From Cucumis sativus (Eukaryota; Streptophyta; Magnoliopsida; Cucurbitales; Cucurbitaceae): 64,000 bases of DNA. Below are positions 48,531 to 61,941 of this stretch, in pieces. The translations under genes and the position numbers were made by a program. The stretch spans positions 22,509,498-22,573,497 of the forward strand of contig NC_026660.2 of assembly GCF_000004075.3 (NCBI RefSeq). The letters are read 5' to 3'. The first letter of the stretch is position 1. Every line of letters begins with the position of its first letter. Below the pieces are notes generated by a model. The model saw nothing but the letters and a program-made list of their open reading frames with translations. It was not told the DNA's origin and did no database searches.

Positions 48531-48670
48531 TCAACCATATCGAAACTCAGACAACTATTATTTCTCTCCAAACAATCGTAATACAATTATTGAGAGCATG
48601 CCTATAATCACAAAAATGCATGTAATCGAACTTTAATGCGTATAATAACTTTTGTCACATCTTCATAACT

Positions 48671-50266
48671 TCAATCGGTTGATGGACCATCAGCTGGTGC
48701 AACTTCACCACAGATTGGAGGATTTTGTTTTCCTGTAATGACGGGTTTCACATTTGCACACTGAGACTTAATTGGACCTTCTGGTCCACTATAAGTGAGG
48801 TCAATATCAGCAATTTCCACTCCCTCACATGGAATACTCTTACTGCAAACAATTTTGACTGCAATCGCAGTTGCAGACGTGCCTCTAATATTCTTGAAGC
48901 TTACATTGCTGATCTTAATTTTTGATGCAACCTGAACAACAAAGAAAACATAACAAAAATACATAACTCGAACAATATTATTACTATTGCAGTCTTTTGA
49001 GTCAGTTAATTAGTTCAAAACTAAAGAGACCTAATTTTAGCACATACCTTTCGGTTGCATTGGTTCCATGGACAATATTCTTGGTCTATGATGATAGGGT
49101 TACTGACATTATCCATTTCTATATCTTCAAAATGCATGTCTGTGGCTGGAAATGCGACGGCAGAATCTGGCCATGTTTTAATCCTAACACCGTTTGTAGT
49201 ACCGGTCAATTTGCATTTTTTCACCGTAACTCCTACCACTTCTTTTTCCTTGGTATATTTTCCCAAACTTCCTATGCTAATTCCATGTCCTGGTCCGCAA
49301 GTAACATCGCTAATAGCTACTTGTTTGTTGGAGTCTCCCACAGATATGCAATCATCTCCGGTTGCGATATTGGTATTGAGAATGTTAATCTGTTCTGAAC
49401 TACTCACGTGAATTCCATCGGTGTTGGGACTATTGCCCGGTGCAGTAATTGTCACGTGGTCAAAGGTAAGGTTCTTGCAACCCAAAAGATTAATATGAAA
49501 ATTCTTGCTATCCAATGACGTTATGCCCGTTACTATTGAATTTGTGATGAAATTGAGCTTCAAATTCTGATCATTTTAAACAAAACAAAAAAAACCCTTG
49601 ATTTAAAAACGTGTTTGATTATTGCAAAAATATGTAGTGGTCAAATTATACGTAAGATGTTAGGCTAATAACATAAGCATGTTGTAATTAAAGCATGCAA
49701 TTACCATGGGAAGCTTGGTGCATTCTTTCTTCAAATGGCAATCATTCTTTTCCCAACCTGCTTTTCCTTGGCCATCCAAAACTCCAGTACCTGACACTGT
49801 CAACAGATCGGTATTTTCCAAAATGAGTAGCCCTTCTCCTTCTGGATGGGCCGGAGCTTGTAATGTCCCTTCGATTTGTAGTTCGATAGGACTTTTACAA
49901 GGGCCTTTGAGGTTGGATTGACTTAATCCGTAACTTCCTTTTGGAATCAAAACTTTACTTGGAGTGGTCGATGCACATGCCGCCTTCCATGCACTTGTCA
50001 ATGCCTGTAAATTAAATCATTTTGTTTGATAACTAAAATGTTGTATAAATTAAAATCTCTCGTCCAACTAATGCAAGTATTCGTACCGCAGTTATATCTG
50101 CATTAGGTTTGGCACCGTATTTTGTGATATCGAAAACACCACCAGCATCACCTGCAGGTTGAGCTGGTTGAGCTGAAGGTTGAGCTGCAGCAGGTTGAGC
50201 TTTAGAATTAGACACCAACAATAACAACAATGGCAATATTGCCACAATGTTTGATATCAATCCCAT
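48671..50266 (-). CDS. Exopolygalacturonase-like GH28 protein, copy 3 (419 residues)
   Basis: Exons 50266-50087, 50004-49705, 49566-49048 and 48931-48671, same phases as the other copies. NTD, GDD, GHG and RIK are all present. It has Ile7/Ile10 like copy 1, and it alone carries Asp40 in the linker (GDAGG) and Ala68 in WKAAC where the others have Glu68. Neither change touches the catalytic motifs. ATG 50266 is preferred over an in-frame ATG at 50359, which would add a lysine-rich run from the poly-A leader and hide the signal peptide. Copy 3 is head-to-head with copy 4 across the palindrome axis. Confidence 0.93.
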
Positions 50267-51492
50267 TTTTTTCTTTTTTCTACTCTGATTGGTTCTTGTT
50301 TTCTTTTTTTTTTTTTTTTTTATCAATGAATGATCGGTATGTTTTAAATTTTGATTCATCTAACTCTATTTATAAAGGAACAAGATTGTTGGAATTGAAA
50401 TTATCTCTCAAATATTATTTATTAACTAAATTTGTCAAAAATGAGTGAGCGGTCGAAGTTAAATGCATGTGTGCTATGATTAGCTTTTCGTGGCTTAAAC
50501 ATGGGATGACTCATTCTCTCACACTCACCTTAACAAACGTCATTCCTTGAACGTTTATCTCACAAACTTTTGAGTCCTTAACATTAAACTTGATAAGAGT
50601 TTTAAGTTTTAGTAGCTAATCTAAATCACTTAATGTTACTTTAGAGTTTAATTCTTTCATTAATATTTCGATTGAAAGACCTGCCATACATTTTAAGTTA
50701 ACAATTAAGTCTTTTTACCACGTTGTGGCATTTTTTATTTTTAGTATATAGTTAAAAGGTTTTGAATAATGAGACATTTTCAACCGGAGAATTTTTAAAA
50801 ATTGTAAATTTTAGTAAAATATTTACAACCTATAGCAAATTCTGGATTACTGATAGTCATCGATATGCTATAGTGATAGAAGCCTATCGATCAGTGACAG
50901 TAATCCAAAATTTTGCTATCGGTTTGTAAATATTTTAATTTATTTTGCTATTTTAAAAAATGCTCCATTTAAAAAAATATCATTAGCAAAATCATTTTAA
51001 CTATTTACTAAATATAACAAAATGCCATCAAACTCATCGTACCATTTAAATTTTTTTGCTATACTTTGTAAATTGTTTGGCATCTTTTTACTATATCCAC
51101 CCCAATTTTCATTTGGATAATTTAAGATTAGAGTACTGTTCGTTAGATTTATTCTAAAAATTTAAAACTCTGATCAAGGATATAAAAAGTTTGTGAGAGA
51201 AACTGTTCAAGGAATGACCTTTGTTAAGGTGAGTGTGAGAGAATGAGTCATCCAATGTTTAAGCCACGAAAAGCTAATCATAGCACACATGCATTTAACT
51301 TCGACCGCTCACTCATTTTTGACAAATTTAGTTAATAAATAATATTTGAGAGATAATTTCAATTCCAACAATCTTGTTCCTTTATAAATAGAGTTAGATG
51401 AATCAAAATTTAAAACATACCGATCATTCATTGATAAAAAAAAAAAGAAAAAAAAGAAAACAAGAACCAATCAGAGTAGAAAAAAGAAAAAA
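50267..51492. promoter_or_regulatory. Bidirectional promoter of copies 3 and 4, containing the axis of the large palindrome
   Basis: Mirrored promoter blocks (50267-50545 and 51200-51492) have TATA boxes near 50365-50376 (minus strand) and 51382-51392 (plus strand). They flank a 655-bp core lying in the same orientation as the core of pair 1. The core carries the same MITE-like element but differs from the pair-1 and pair-3 cores by many 1-3 bp insertions and deletions, for example ATTCTGGATTACTG against ATTCTATTACTG and AAAATGCCATC against AAAATCCATC. The adjoining arms are almost identical. Confidence 0.75.
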
Positions 51493-53088
51493 ATGGGATT
51501 GATATCAAACGTTGTGGCATTATTGCCATTGTTGTTATTGTTGGTGTCTAATTCTAAAGCTCAACCTGCTGCAGCTCAACCTTCAGCTCAACCAGCTCAA
51601 CCTGCAGGTGGTGCTGGTGGTGTTTTCGATATCACAAAATACGGTGCCAAACCTAATGCAGATATAACTGCGGTACGAATACTTGCATTAGTTGGACGAG
51701 AGATTTTAATTTATACAACATTTTAGTTATCAAACAAAATGATTTAATTTACAGGCTTTGACAAGTGCATGGAAGGAGGCGTGTGCATCGACCACTCCAA
51801 GTAAAGTTTTGATTCCAAAAGGAAGTTACGGATTAAGTCAATCCAACCTCAAAGGCCCTTGTAAAAGTCCTATCGAACTACAAATCGAAGGGACATTACA
51901 AGCTCCGGCCCATCCAGAAGGAGAAGGGCTACTCATTTTGGAAAATACCGATCTGTTGACAGTGTCAGGTACTGGAGTTTTGGATGGCCAAGGAAAAGCA
52001 GGTTGGGAAAAGAATGATTGCCATTTGAAGAAAGAATGCACCAAGCTTCCCATGGTAATTGCATGCTTTAATTACAACATGCTTATGTTATTAGCCTAAC
52101 ATCTTACGTATAATTTGACCACTACATATTTTTGCAATAATCAAACACGTTTTTAAATCAAGGGTTTTTTTTGTTTTGTTTAAAATGATCAGAATTTGAA
52201 GCTCAATTTCATCACAAATTCAATAGTAACGGGCATAACGTCATTGGATAGCAAGAATTTTCATATTAATCTTTTGGGTTGCAAGAACCTTACCTTTGAC
52301 CACGTGACAATTACTGCACCGGGCAATAGTCCCAACACCGATGGAATTCACGTGAGTAGTTCAGAACAGATTAACATTCTCAATACCAATATCGCAACCG
52401 GAGATGATTGCATATCTGTGGGAGACTCCAACAAACAAGTAGCTATTAGCGATGTTACTTGCGGACCAGGACATGGAATTAGCATAGGAAGTTTGGGAAA
52501 ATATACCAAGGAAAAAGAAGTGGTAGGAGTTACGGTGAAAAAATGCAAATTGACCGGTACTACAAACGGTGTTAGGATCAAAACATGGCCAGATTCTGCC
52601 GTCGCATTTCCAGCCACAGACATGCATTTTGAAGATATAGAAATGGATAATGTCAGTAACCCTATCATCATAGACCAAGAATATTGTCCATGGAACCAAT
52701 GCAACCGAAAGGTATGTGCTAAAATTAGGTCTCTTTAGTTTTGAACTAATTAACTGACTCAAAAGACTGCAATAGTAATAATATTGTTCGAGTTATGTAT
52801 TTTTGTTATGTTTTCTTTGTTGTTCAGGTTGCATCAAAAATTAAGATCAGCAATGTAAGCTTCAAGAATATTAGAGGCACGTCTGCAACTGCGATTGCAG
52901 TCAAAATTGTTTGCAGTAAGAGTATTCCATGTGAGGGAGTGGAAATTGCTGATATTGACCTCACTTATAGTGGACCAGAAGGTCCAATTAAGTCTCAGTG
53001 TGCAAATGTGAAACCCGTCATTACAGGAAAACAAAATCCTCCAATCTGTGGTGAAGTTGCACCAGCTGATGGTCCATCAACCGATTGA
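51493..53088 (+). CDS. Exopolygalacturonase-like GH28 protein, copy 4 (419 residues)
   Basis: Exons 51493-51672, 51755-52054, 52193-52711 and 52828-53088. The signal peptide has Val7/Leu10 like copies 2 and 5. The linker and all GH28 motifs are as in copy 2. It shares with copy 3 the base GAC (not GAT) in the GDSNK codon, and its 3' flank mirrors that of copy 3. So this pair shows both mirror-partner and neighbour signals, consistent with some conversion between arms. Intact. Confidence 0.93.
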
Positions 53089-54959
53089 AGTTATGAAGAT
53101 GTGACAAAAGTTATTATACGCATTAAAGTTCGATTACATGCATTTTTGTGATTATAGGCATGCTCTCAATAATTGTATTACGATTGTTTGGAGAGAAATA
53201 ATAGTTGTCTGAGTTTCGATATGGTTGAAGCTTTTCTTATAAATAATAAATGTTTATATGGATTGGAAGGTTTAAATTATTGTCTACCACATAAATAATT
53301 TCATTTCTCTATTGTCACTTATTTGAATTTATATTTTTAAATATTATATCTTATGCTCCATCTTTTTAATGCGTAACCCTTTGCTACATAGGGACGTTTA
53401 CGTGCAGACATGGACAAAATGGTATAACTCAATTAGTATAAATTTTTTAATTAACAATATATAAAAGAGGAATCAAAATCTCTAAACTTTATAGGCTAGA
53501 AAATTTGCATACTCATCAAAAGAATGTAACTATAGATATATATATATATATAAACATTTGCTTGAAAAATGTGAAATGGTGAAGAGATTAGTAGCTTTTA
53601 AACATTTATGTTTTTCCAAGAGATGGCAAATGAGAAAATGATACTTAAGAAAACAACACACCATAGGAAAATTGTATTGAAAGAATTTAATTTCGGGGTT
53701 TTCTTGAAAAAATAAATAAATCAGGTAATAATTTTATTTATATAATTTTAAAATTGGAAAAATGAATACATTTTTTTAAAAAAAAATTAAAACTCTATTT
53801 ACATAATTTTAAAATTGGAAAAATGAATACATTGTTTTTTTATATAAAACTATTGTTAATTAAATAAGATTGCAATCCCCAATTAATTTATATTGTAAAA
53901 TAGAATAGATGGGACAAATAATAATTCAACTAAAGTATTAGGAAACGTTTAGATGGCTCAACTAGTAACCACTCACATCATAATTGTATGTTGTAAAAAA
54001 TTAGGCTAACATTTTGACTACAACAAAAATGGTCTACGACAATAGTTATTTTCTGTTGTGAATAAAATCCGTGAAAGTTATTTACGGTCATAGAAGCGTG
54101 AGTCATGAAAATGTCGCAATAAGTTTTTTTCATGACAGAAAATAAATGTCGTTAATTACTATTTTATAACAATAAAATAACCGTCATCATTTGCGTATTA
54201 ATGACAATTTAAAAAATGTTGCAAATTCGTTTGTTATAACGTTTTTTAAATGTCAAGGATATGTCAATCGCGACAGTTTTTTTCAAAAATAAATGTCATT
54301 GTTTTGCTATTGACGACATCTTTTTCCTATCAAATATAAGACAATCGTGAAAGTTTTTTTATATAAAAAATGTCATTGTTTTAGTATTGACGACAATTAT
54401 GGAGTGTAACAAATTCATATATTATGACATTCATTTCTCGTTGTAAATTCCTCAATTTACTATCGTTTTTTCCTGTTCTCCTTGTCGCTCCGCCATTACA
54501 CAAACCATTTGAATGACTGTATTTTGATGACCCTAATTAGCTTCTTTAAAGGAAATTTCATGAACTTTGTCGACTCCATTAGAACCTACAAAGGCAACAT
54601 GAATATAAACATACATCACAAGACAAGAGAGTAAAACTCGCTTAAAGAGAGTACAACATGAATATAGCAAACCGTCCCAAGAAATTTAAGGAAGTAAGCT
54701 AAGAGGATAGTGTCAAATGGTTGGTGTAATATACGACAATATAATGAATTCATACAAAGTTTATCAACATATAAAACAAAAATCTCATTTTAGAGTATGA
54801 CTAAAGAACATTACCTGTAAAAAGTTAATTAAATGTAATTAAGAAACATTACAATTAATGTAAGATTGAAAAAAAAACAATAGTGAGATTATAGAAGAAT
54901 AACTAGAGTGTCCACACAACAAGGTCATCCAAATAGATTAGTGAATTCAAAGAACACGT

Positions 54960-55303
54960 ACTAGATCCGAGCTTCTCAACCTCCCTGACAATGTGGGTCA
55001 TTCCAGCCTTGTAATTAACCGAAAAAGCAGTTAAACTAGTCAAAACATAAAACATTAAACTAGTCTCATATGTGTTAAACTAGTCTCATATATCTCTTTC
55101 GTTGCTAAACATAATGCATTAAAAATTTCACTCATCAACCAAATATCATGTCTCTTTAGCTGTTTTAATCAAGATACACTTACGTTCAAACATAATGAGT
55201 TAAACTAGTTAAAACATTAAAAAAAGAAAGAACCTTTTTCACGGTGATGAGCTGCTCGTTTCCTTGGAATTTTTCCAAGGGACCCGTGCCTTGGGTGCTC
55301 AAA
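54960..55303 (-). pseudogene. Captured fragments of ribosomal protein L3 (in the right CACTA)
   Basis: Mirror of 46462-46805, with the same EHPRHGSLGKIPRKRA and KAGMTHIVREVEK words and splice-like borders. Nothing sets it apart from the left copy in the coding words I could compare. Confidence 0.8.
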
Positions 55304-55892
55304 GGAAAGAGGGAAGAAGCAAACCACTAAAGTTACTATTAAATATGAATAAAGTAGAGAAAGGAAAAATGGACATACAGATTCATCTTCAAAGCGTACA
55401 TCAAATTCTTCATCAAAGTCCACAGAATCTGACTTGTGTTCTGGGAAATATATTCTCAGTTGTTTCAACTTAAAAACTATAACATTTTTCAAAGTAATCA
55501 CATGGAATATCACAATTTTCAATTTACCACATATTTGCTGACAGTTGTATATATAATTTACCACTTATTTTAGATATATTTGGTTTAATTTTTCAAGTGC
55601 TTAATTAGAAGTCAACCATTTCAAATTTTCCACAGGTTAATCTTTAACTCTTCTCCGTAAGTTTATAATCAAGCATGGTTTCAGTTTCTCATGAACGATC
55701 TCCTCCTTCGTATGCGTAAGTGCAAGATTGACTAGTGCTAATTTTGGTACCAAAAGGCAAATATATCAGTTAACATTTATTTCCCAAAATACACACAAAC
55801 ATGGAAAATTGATCTATGTATTCTTTCATGTTCACAACCTCAACAGTACGTGAACTTTGTGAAGATATACAAGAGCTAAAGATGAGATATAC

Positions 55893-57084
55893 CTCAAGCA
55901 TAATTACCCAACACGGCTGCTCCTCCATGTCTCCTGTTATACAAGGGGATGGTTAATATTACAACTATATTGTAGAATCATAAACAAAAAATAATGTTTA
56001 TGACTATTCATTTTACACTGGCATCTGCTAGATGCAAGGAAGAACAACAAAGAACACAGTTTAAACTTTACACACTCATATCTACTTTGGAATATCTTCT
56101 CCTCTCTCGGTCGACACATGGGGGACTCTCCAACACAAAAGAAATAACTGCCTAGTCTCATGTGAGAACTTTCACCCATCTATTCATCTATTCAACACTT
56201 CGTACTTAATGCTTAACCCCACACCCACCAACACAGCACATAAGCATTAGTTTAGGGAAAAGAACGAAAACGTACCCCATCCACTCAAGTCAACAGCATC
56301 ACGACACTCTACTTTAAATTTTGATTGGTGACTACGAACCTCTCCAACAGTTTGTCTCTGTACCTCTGCTAGAGACGAACTTATTTCCACTGAGCTACAG
56401 GCATATATATGTAATTTTCACATGAAACGTAACGTGACGACCGAATATTGAAACAAGAGGAATTGGGAAATTGTGAATTTTTCAATAATTTCTTATATAA
56501 AAATCAATGTGTAGGTTTATGTTATTTGACGAGTACCAGTGAAATTATTGTTCATAATTCAAGAATAGAAGACCTTGAAAACTATTCTTATATATTTTTA
56601 AGATACAAACAGAACATAAAATTCTTTTCCTTGTGATGTATCTTATGATATCCGAATAATTTATTCACTAGTCAAAGTATTCATTAAGAAAATTGCATTA
56701 TAAAATATATGATCGTATACATATTGTGGAGGATTTTTACAGGAAAACTACGAAGTCTATAAGATTTCTTCTTTAAAAACTAACCCCCTTTCACGCTTTT
56801 ACAAATAGAAAATTGTTGGAAGTTGTTCCTTCTCCCCCCTTGGTTATATTGAAAGCACAAGGTAGATGTGCTATGCATAAAGTAATTCAGCCTAAAAGCT
56901 AGAAAGATATCTCAGCTTGGTGCAAGCAGCAGAAGATATTTATCATTTCATGGTAGAGAAAAAATGCAGCAAAAACCACATACGTATAAGTCATATTCTT
57001 GTAAACTCTTGTAGGTGCATTCAACATTATGTAATCCATTATCCCCTTTGCACACGTTCCTGATCCGCCACCAATTTCATATAT
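55893..57084 (-). pseudogene. Captured exons of a MidA/NDUFAF7-like methyltransferase (in the right CACTA)
   Basis: Mirror of 44683-45873. The exon pieces lie at about 57084-56984, 56394-56276 and 55933-55893. It differs from the left copy by at least one coding change (VYKNMTYT against VYKTMTYT). Asn is the residue I would expect at that place in the parent family, so the left copy probably carries the newer change. Confidence 0.68.
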
Positions 57085-58739
57085 CTGTGGATGCACAAAA
57101 AAAAACACACATGCACACAATCAAGCAGGCATAACATAATTAAATTAAGATTAAAAATATAAAACATAACTTGTTCAACTTCTTGAAGGCTCCTATTTTA
57201 AAAGAAGGTTATAACTAATTAATTGTTTGACTGCCCGCAATATTGTCAATGGAATATTTGGACTGAAGAAACAGAATAAACCTGTGAAGAAAAATATAGA
57301 GATACTTTCCAACCTCCTGATTTTGTTGATATCGGTGCTTCTTTATTTGTATTGTTACCAATAAGGGGAAAGAAGGGGGAGATTTTTGTAAACACAAGGC
57401 TACACTATGAGAGGTCTTATGCACTTGCCCTCTACTCTCTGTCTGTCAATAATACAAAGTTTTTGCTTCCAACCAGGAAAAATTATGGCAAGGAAATATC
57501 CACATACATTCAAAATTATGATCCTATGAATAACATTTGACACCAGGGGCTGTTTAAAAGTAGTGTTCAAACATAATTTTCTGTGTTTAGAAATAAAAAT
57601 CAGATAATTCTTAGTAAAGAAATCTTTGTCTGGATATTGATCGGGATGGACAAAAAATAACAAATAATTTCACTCATTCTCATTCTCAACGAGTGCTCTC
57701 TTGCAGCTTCAAGTCTTAAATATTTTTTGGTCCAGTTTAATTCACATACATCATGTACGGGGGTGTTTGTCTAAAAGATGTAATTCAGACAAAATTGAAA
57801 ATTGCACGCCTTACCGACGATCCATGGAGTTGAGGAAAAGAGGGAAAGAATGACAGAGAACAAGTTCACACAGAGAGAGAGAATAGAAAAGGAATAGATG
57901 ACTTACCGGTGAGGAGGTGATGGCTGCGGATTAAATGTTGAAGAGAGAATGCGGCGAATTGGAGATTACGGACACAAATTGAACAGAATAGGACGGAGGA
58001 CGTTTCGTCTTCCAGTATAGAAGGTTCCGGTGGCACTAGAGTGAGGAGATGGACACGAAGGGGCAGTGGCGGTGACGGAATTGGGCATCGTCCGGAGATG
58101 ACCTTCAAAGAGTTCGGAGATCGAGGCGGAATCAGGCGGTGGAGTGAAGAGATGGACAAGAATGGAACGGGGTTTTCCGATAGGGGTTAACATTTAATCC
58201 TAATTAATTTTTTATATATATCAAATATATTATTTTATTTCTGTTTGATGACATCAAATAACGGTCGCGAAAAATTCCGCATTTTCTAGTCAAAAACAGG
58301 TTTTTTCACCTTTTGTGACAATTTTTTTTTCTTCCTCCATTTTGTGATATAAATAACTGTCGTAGTAAAGAGTTTTTCTTGTAGTGTTTCAATAGGGTTG
58401 CACTACCCGATTGTGTGTTGGGTTTCGTTGTGGATCTCGTGTAGGTTTGATCTTGTTTTTCTTTAGTGTAGACTTGAGATACTTTAAGCTAAAGTTCTCG
58501 CATTGTTTTGATGTCGAGCCTACTCGAATACTTTAAGTTAACTAGTATAGTATATGGATAATTCAGCTAAATACATAAGAAGTAAAAATGTATCGTCTTT
58601 CCTTTTAAAGTTACTTGCTTTTCTACTTAGGGTACTGTGGTACTTGAATAGAGCTATCTATCAATTGATCCTCTGACACTTCCTATGTAATGTTAGGATG
58701 TTATTTTTGACACTCGAGGTTGAAGAGTGTAAATATGTA

Positions 58740-59673
58740 TATAGATCCAACAATGGATTATGCAGGAGCACAAACTTTTCCAAATTCCACATTTGGATGG
58801 ACTAATGTCAAAGATGTTGTTAATGCACACATTAGAATTCGAGCTTATGAGGTTCCATCAACCAATGGAAGATACTGTCTAGTTGAAAGTGTTATCACTA
58901 TTCAAGAATTGTCAAGTTATTGCATGATCTCTACCCTTCTCTTCAACTTCCTGACAAGTAAGTCTTACTCGACCATCCCGATCTCCATAAGCATTTTCAA
59001 GAAAACGCTACTTTCTCGACAACGATCTTTTAAAATTATATAAGCCCTCCTTCCATGTCAATGTTTCTTGATCTTATTAAATTTGTAAACTTCATTTATT
59101 TATAGCTTCCTTCGCCTTGGTTTTGATTCCTATGATAGCATTTATTCTTAAGTTTCTTTACAGAAAGAATCAATCGTACATTATCGGCAGACCCAACAAT
59201 GTCACAACAGTAGGTTCACAACTAATTTGGTTATTCACAATAGTTAGAGAAGGCATACAGTACTTTCATGGATGCTTTAAAAACTGTATGAATGTTGTCA
59301 ACCGTTTCTTCTTGCATAAAAAAGCATCAATAATCGCTCAGTTGTTTATAAGTCCATTGTGGGTTGTTTTTATAAACTTAGGAAAACGTTTTGGAAATTA
59401 TAAACCTTCAATCTACAATTATCTTGCACAAACAATTCCATAGGTAAATTCATGATTATATTTCAACTATAAACTCCATGTATCGATTCTTGATTTCAAG
59501 CTAATCAGTATAATATTTTCAACTGCAGGTGTGCCGATGACAAACCGTTTACACCCGTGTATCAGGTGTCAGTCGAGAAAGCAAAGAACTTAGGCATTCA
59601 ATTCATTCCCCTTGCAGAAAACCTGAAGGAAACTGTTGAGAGCTTGAAGGAAAAGAATTTTATCAACTTCTAA
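58740..59673 (+). pseudogene. 3' end of a phenylacetaldehyde/cinnamoyl-CoA-reductase-like gene (right arm)
   Basis: Mirror of 42098-43030. Exon pieces are about 58762-58957 and 59529-59673. Here the last exon is in frame ([20 protein letters not shown] and onward), without the extra base seen on the left. The upstream exon has the same loss of frame around VITIQELSS, and the 5' two thirds are missing. An open frame of 108 codons inside the intron (59117-59443) was not recognised. Confidence 0.8.
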
Positions 59674-60345
59674 ACTCTTAGGTATCTGAGAGCCATGAAA
59701 TTGTGTGAATTTTCTGATAGAAATGAATAGGTAAAAAAATAAGTGCTTTGTGTGAGGCCTTAGAATGGAAGCTTTACTCAATGACTTCTATGATTTTCTA
59801 TTACTGATTTTCTATTAGTGAGTGTAATGAAATTTCCACATGTCATATTGCCCTCTAATTTCCTTTTACTCTACAAGGTCCTCGATCAAGTTTATCACAT
59901 TGGTAGAATTCTTTTAAAGGTAAAAACTAGTAGAAGTTTATCACATGGATATTATTTATCAATGCATTGGTGGAAATTAATATGAGTCTAGGTTGATAGA
60001 AGTCTACCAAGGTCTATAATAAATATGTTGTAATATTTTGCTATATTTGTATATGTTTTCAACAATTTTGACATTTAAAATTTTCTTTCACGCACAAAAT
60101 TTTAACACTAGGGATGAAAATTTCAAGTCCAAAAATACAATGTAAACCGAAGTAAAACATTTTTTTTTTGCTTTTTCTTTTTAATTAGGTTATACGATAG
60201 AGGGAGGTGAAGAAATTATAAATAGACAACTGTTATTTCTCTCCAAACAATCGTAATACAATTATTGAGAGCATGCCTATAATCACAAAAATGCATGTAA
60301 TCGAACTTTAATGCGTATAATAACTTTTGTCACATCTTCATAACT

Positions 60346-61941
60346 TCAATCGGTTGATGGACCATCAGCTGGTGCAACTTCACCACAGATTGGAGGATTT
60401 TGTTTTCCTGTAATGACGGGTTTCACATTTGCACACTGAGACTTAATTGGACCTTCTGGTCCACTATAAGTGAGGTCAATATCAGCAATTTCCACTCCCT
60501 CACATGGAATACTCTTACTGCAAACAATTTTGACTGCAATCGCAGTTGCAGACGTGCCTCTAATATTCTTGAAGCTTACATTGCTGATCTTAATTTTTGA
60601 TGCAACCTGAACAACAAAGAAAACATAACAAAAATACATAACTCGAACAATATTATTACTATTGCAGTCTTTTGAGTCAGTTAATTAGTTCAAAACTAAA
60701 GAGACCTAATTTTAGCACATACCTTTCGGTTGCATTGGTTCCATGGACAATATTCTTGGTCTATGATGATAGGGTTACTGACATTATCCATTTCTATATC
60801 TTCAAAATGCATGTCTGTGGCTGGAAATGCGACAGCAGAATCTGGCCATGTTTTGATCCTAACACCGTTTGTAGTACCGGTCAATTTGCATTTTTTCACC
60901 GTAACTCCTACCACTTCTTTTTCCTTGGTATATTTTCCCAAACTTCCTATGCTAATTCCATGTCCTGGTCCGCAAGTAACATCGCTAATAGCTACTTGTT
61001 TGTTGGAATCTCCCACAGATATGCAATCATCTCCGGTTGCGATATTGGTATTGAGAATGTTAATCTGTTCTGAACTACTCACGTGAATTCCATCGGTGTT
61101 GGGACTATTGCCCGGTGCAGTAATTGTCACGTGGTCAAAGGTAAGGTTCTTGCAACCCAAAAGATTAATATGAAAATTCTTGCTATCCAATGACGTTATG
61201 CCCGTTACTATTGAATTTGTGATGAAATTGAGCTTCAAATTCTGATCATTTTAAACAAAACAAAAAAAACCCTTGATTTAAAAACGTGTTTGATTATTGC
61301 AAAAATATGTAGTGGTCAAATTATACGTAAGATGTTAGGCTAATAACATAAGCATGTTGTAATTAAAGCATGCAATTACCATGGGAAGCTTGGTGCATTC
61401 TTTCTTCAAATGGCAATCATTCTTTTCCCAACCTGCTTTTCCTTGGCCATCCAAAACTCCAGTACCTGACACTGTCAACAGATCGGTATTTTCCAAAATG
61501 AGTAGCCCTTCTCCTTCTGGATGGGCCGGAGCTTGTAATGTCCCTTCGATTTGTAGTTCGATAGGACTTTTACAAGGGCCTTTGAGGTTGGATTGACTTA
61601 ATCCGTAACTTCCTTTTGGAATCAAAACTTTACTTGGAGTGGTCGATGCACACGCCTCCTTCCATGCACTTGTCAAAGCCTGTAAATTAAATCATTTTGT
61701 TTGATAACTAAAATGTTGTATAAATTAAAATCTCTCGTCCAACTAATGCAAGTACTCGTACCGCAGTTATATCTGCATTAGGTTTGGCACCGTATTTTGT
61801 GATATCGAAAACACCACCAGCACCACCTGCAGGTTGAGCTGGTTGAGCTGAAGGTTGAGCTGCAGCAGGTTGAGCTTTAGAATTAGACACCAACAATAAC
61901 AACAATGGCAATAATGCCACAACGTTTGATATCAATCCCAT
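60346..61941 (-). CDS. Exopolygalacturonase-like GH28 protein, copy 5 (419 residues)
   Basis: Exons 61941-61762, 61679-61380, 61241-60723 and 60606-60346. The signal peptide has Val7/Leu10. It shares every distinguishing base I checked with copy 2, its mirror partner. All GH28 motifs are present. It is head-to-head with copy 6, and its 3' flank continues into the mirrored pseudogene region. Confidence 0.93.

Larger units (their letters stand above)
37773..50545 (+). repeat. Left arm of the large palindrome (part with its mirror inside the window)
   Basis: Every feature from copy 1 to copy 3 recurs in reverse order and orientation on the right. Paired positions add up to about 101,760-101,773 throughout (copy 1/copy 6 starts, copy 2/copy 5 stops, CACTA ends, copy 3/copy 4 stops), so the axis is near 50,880. 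Arms match over at least 12.8 kb. Confidence 0.93.
54016..58386 (-). mobile_element. Non-autonomous CACTA transposon with captured gene pieces, right arm
   Basis: Mirror copy of the element at 43386-47745. The ends are GACTACAACAAAAATGG at 54016 and, on the minus strand, CACTACAAGAAAAACTC from 58386. It is flanked by TTT (54013-54015 and 58387-58389), the complement of the left copy's AAA. Length is 4371 bp against 4360 bp. Because the insertion point and target duplication are the same, it is a product of the segment duplication and not a second insertion. Confidence 0.88.

Noticed and set aside
50267-50359. N-terminal extension of copy 3 (and of copy 6, 63021-63113) beginning MNQNLK
   Set aside because: The extra residues come from the poly-A leader, vary with its length between copies, and would place a lysine run before the signal peptide.
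43386-58386. Retroviral or LTR-type origin for the repeated 4.4-kb block
   Set aside because: The ends are short inverted CACTA termini with a 3-bp target duplication, there are no long terminal repeats, and no gag- or polymerase-like frame was seen.
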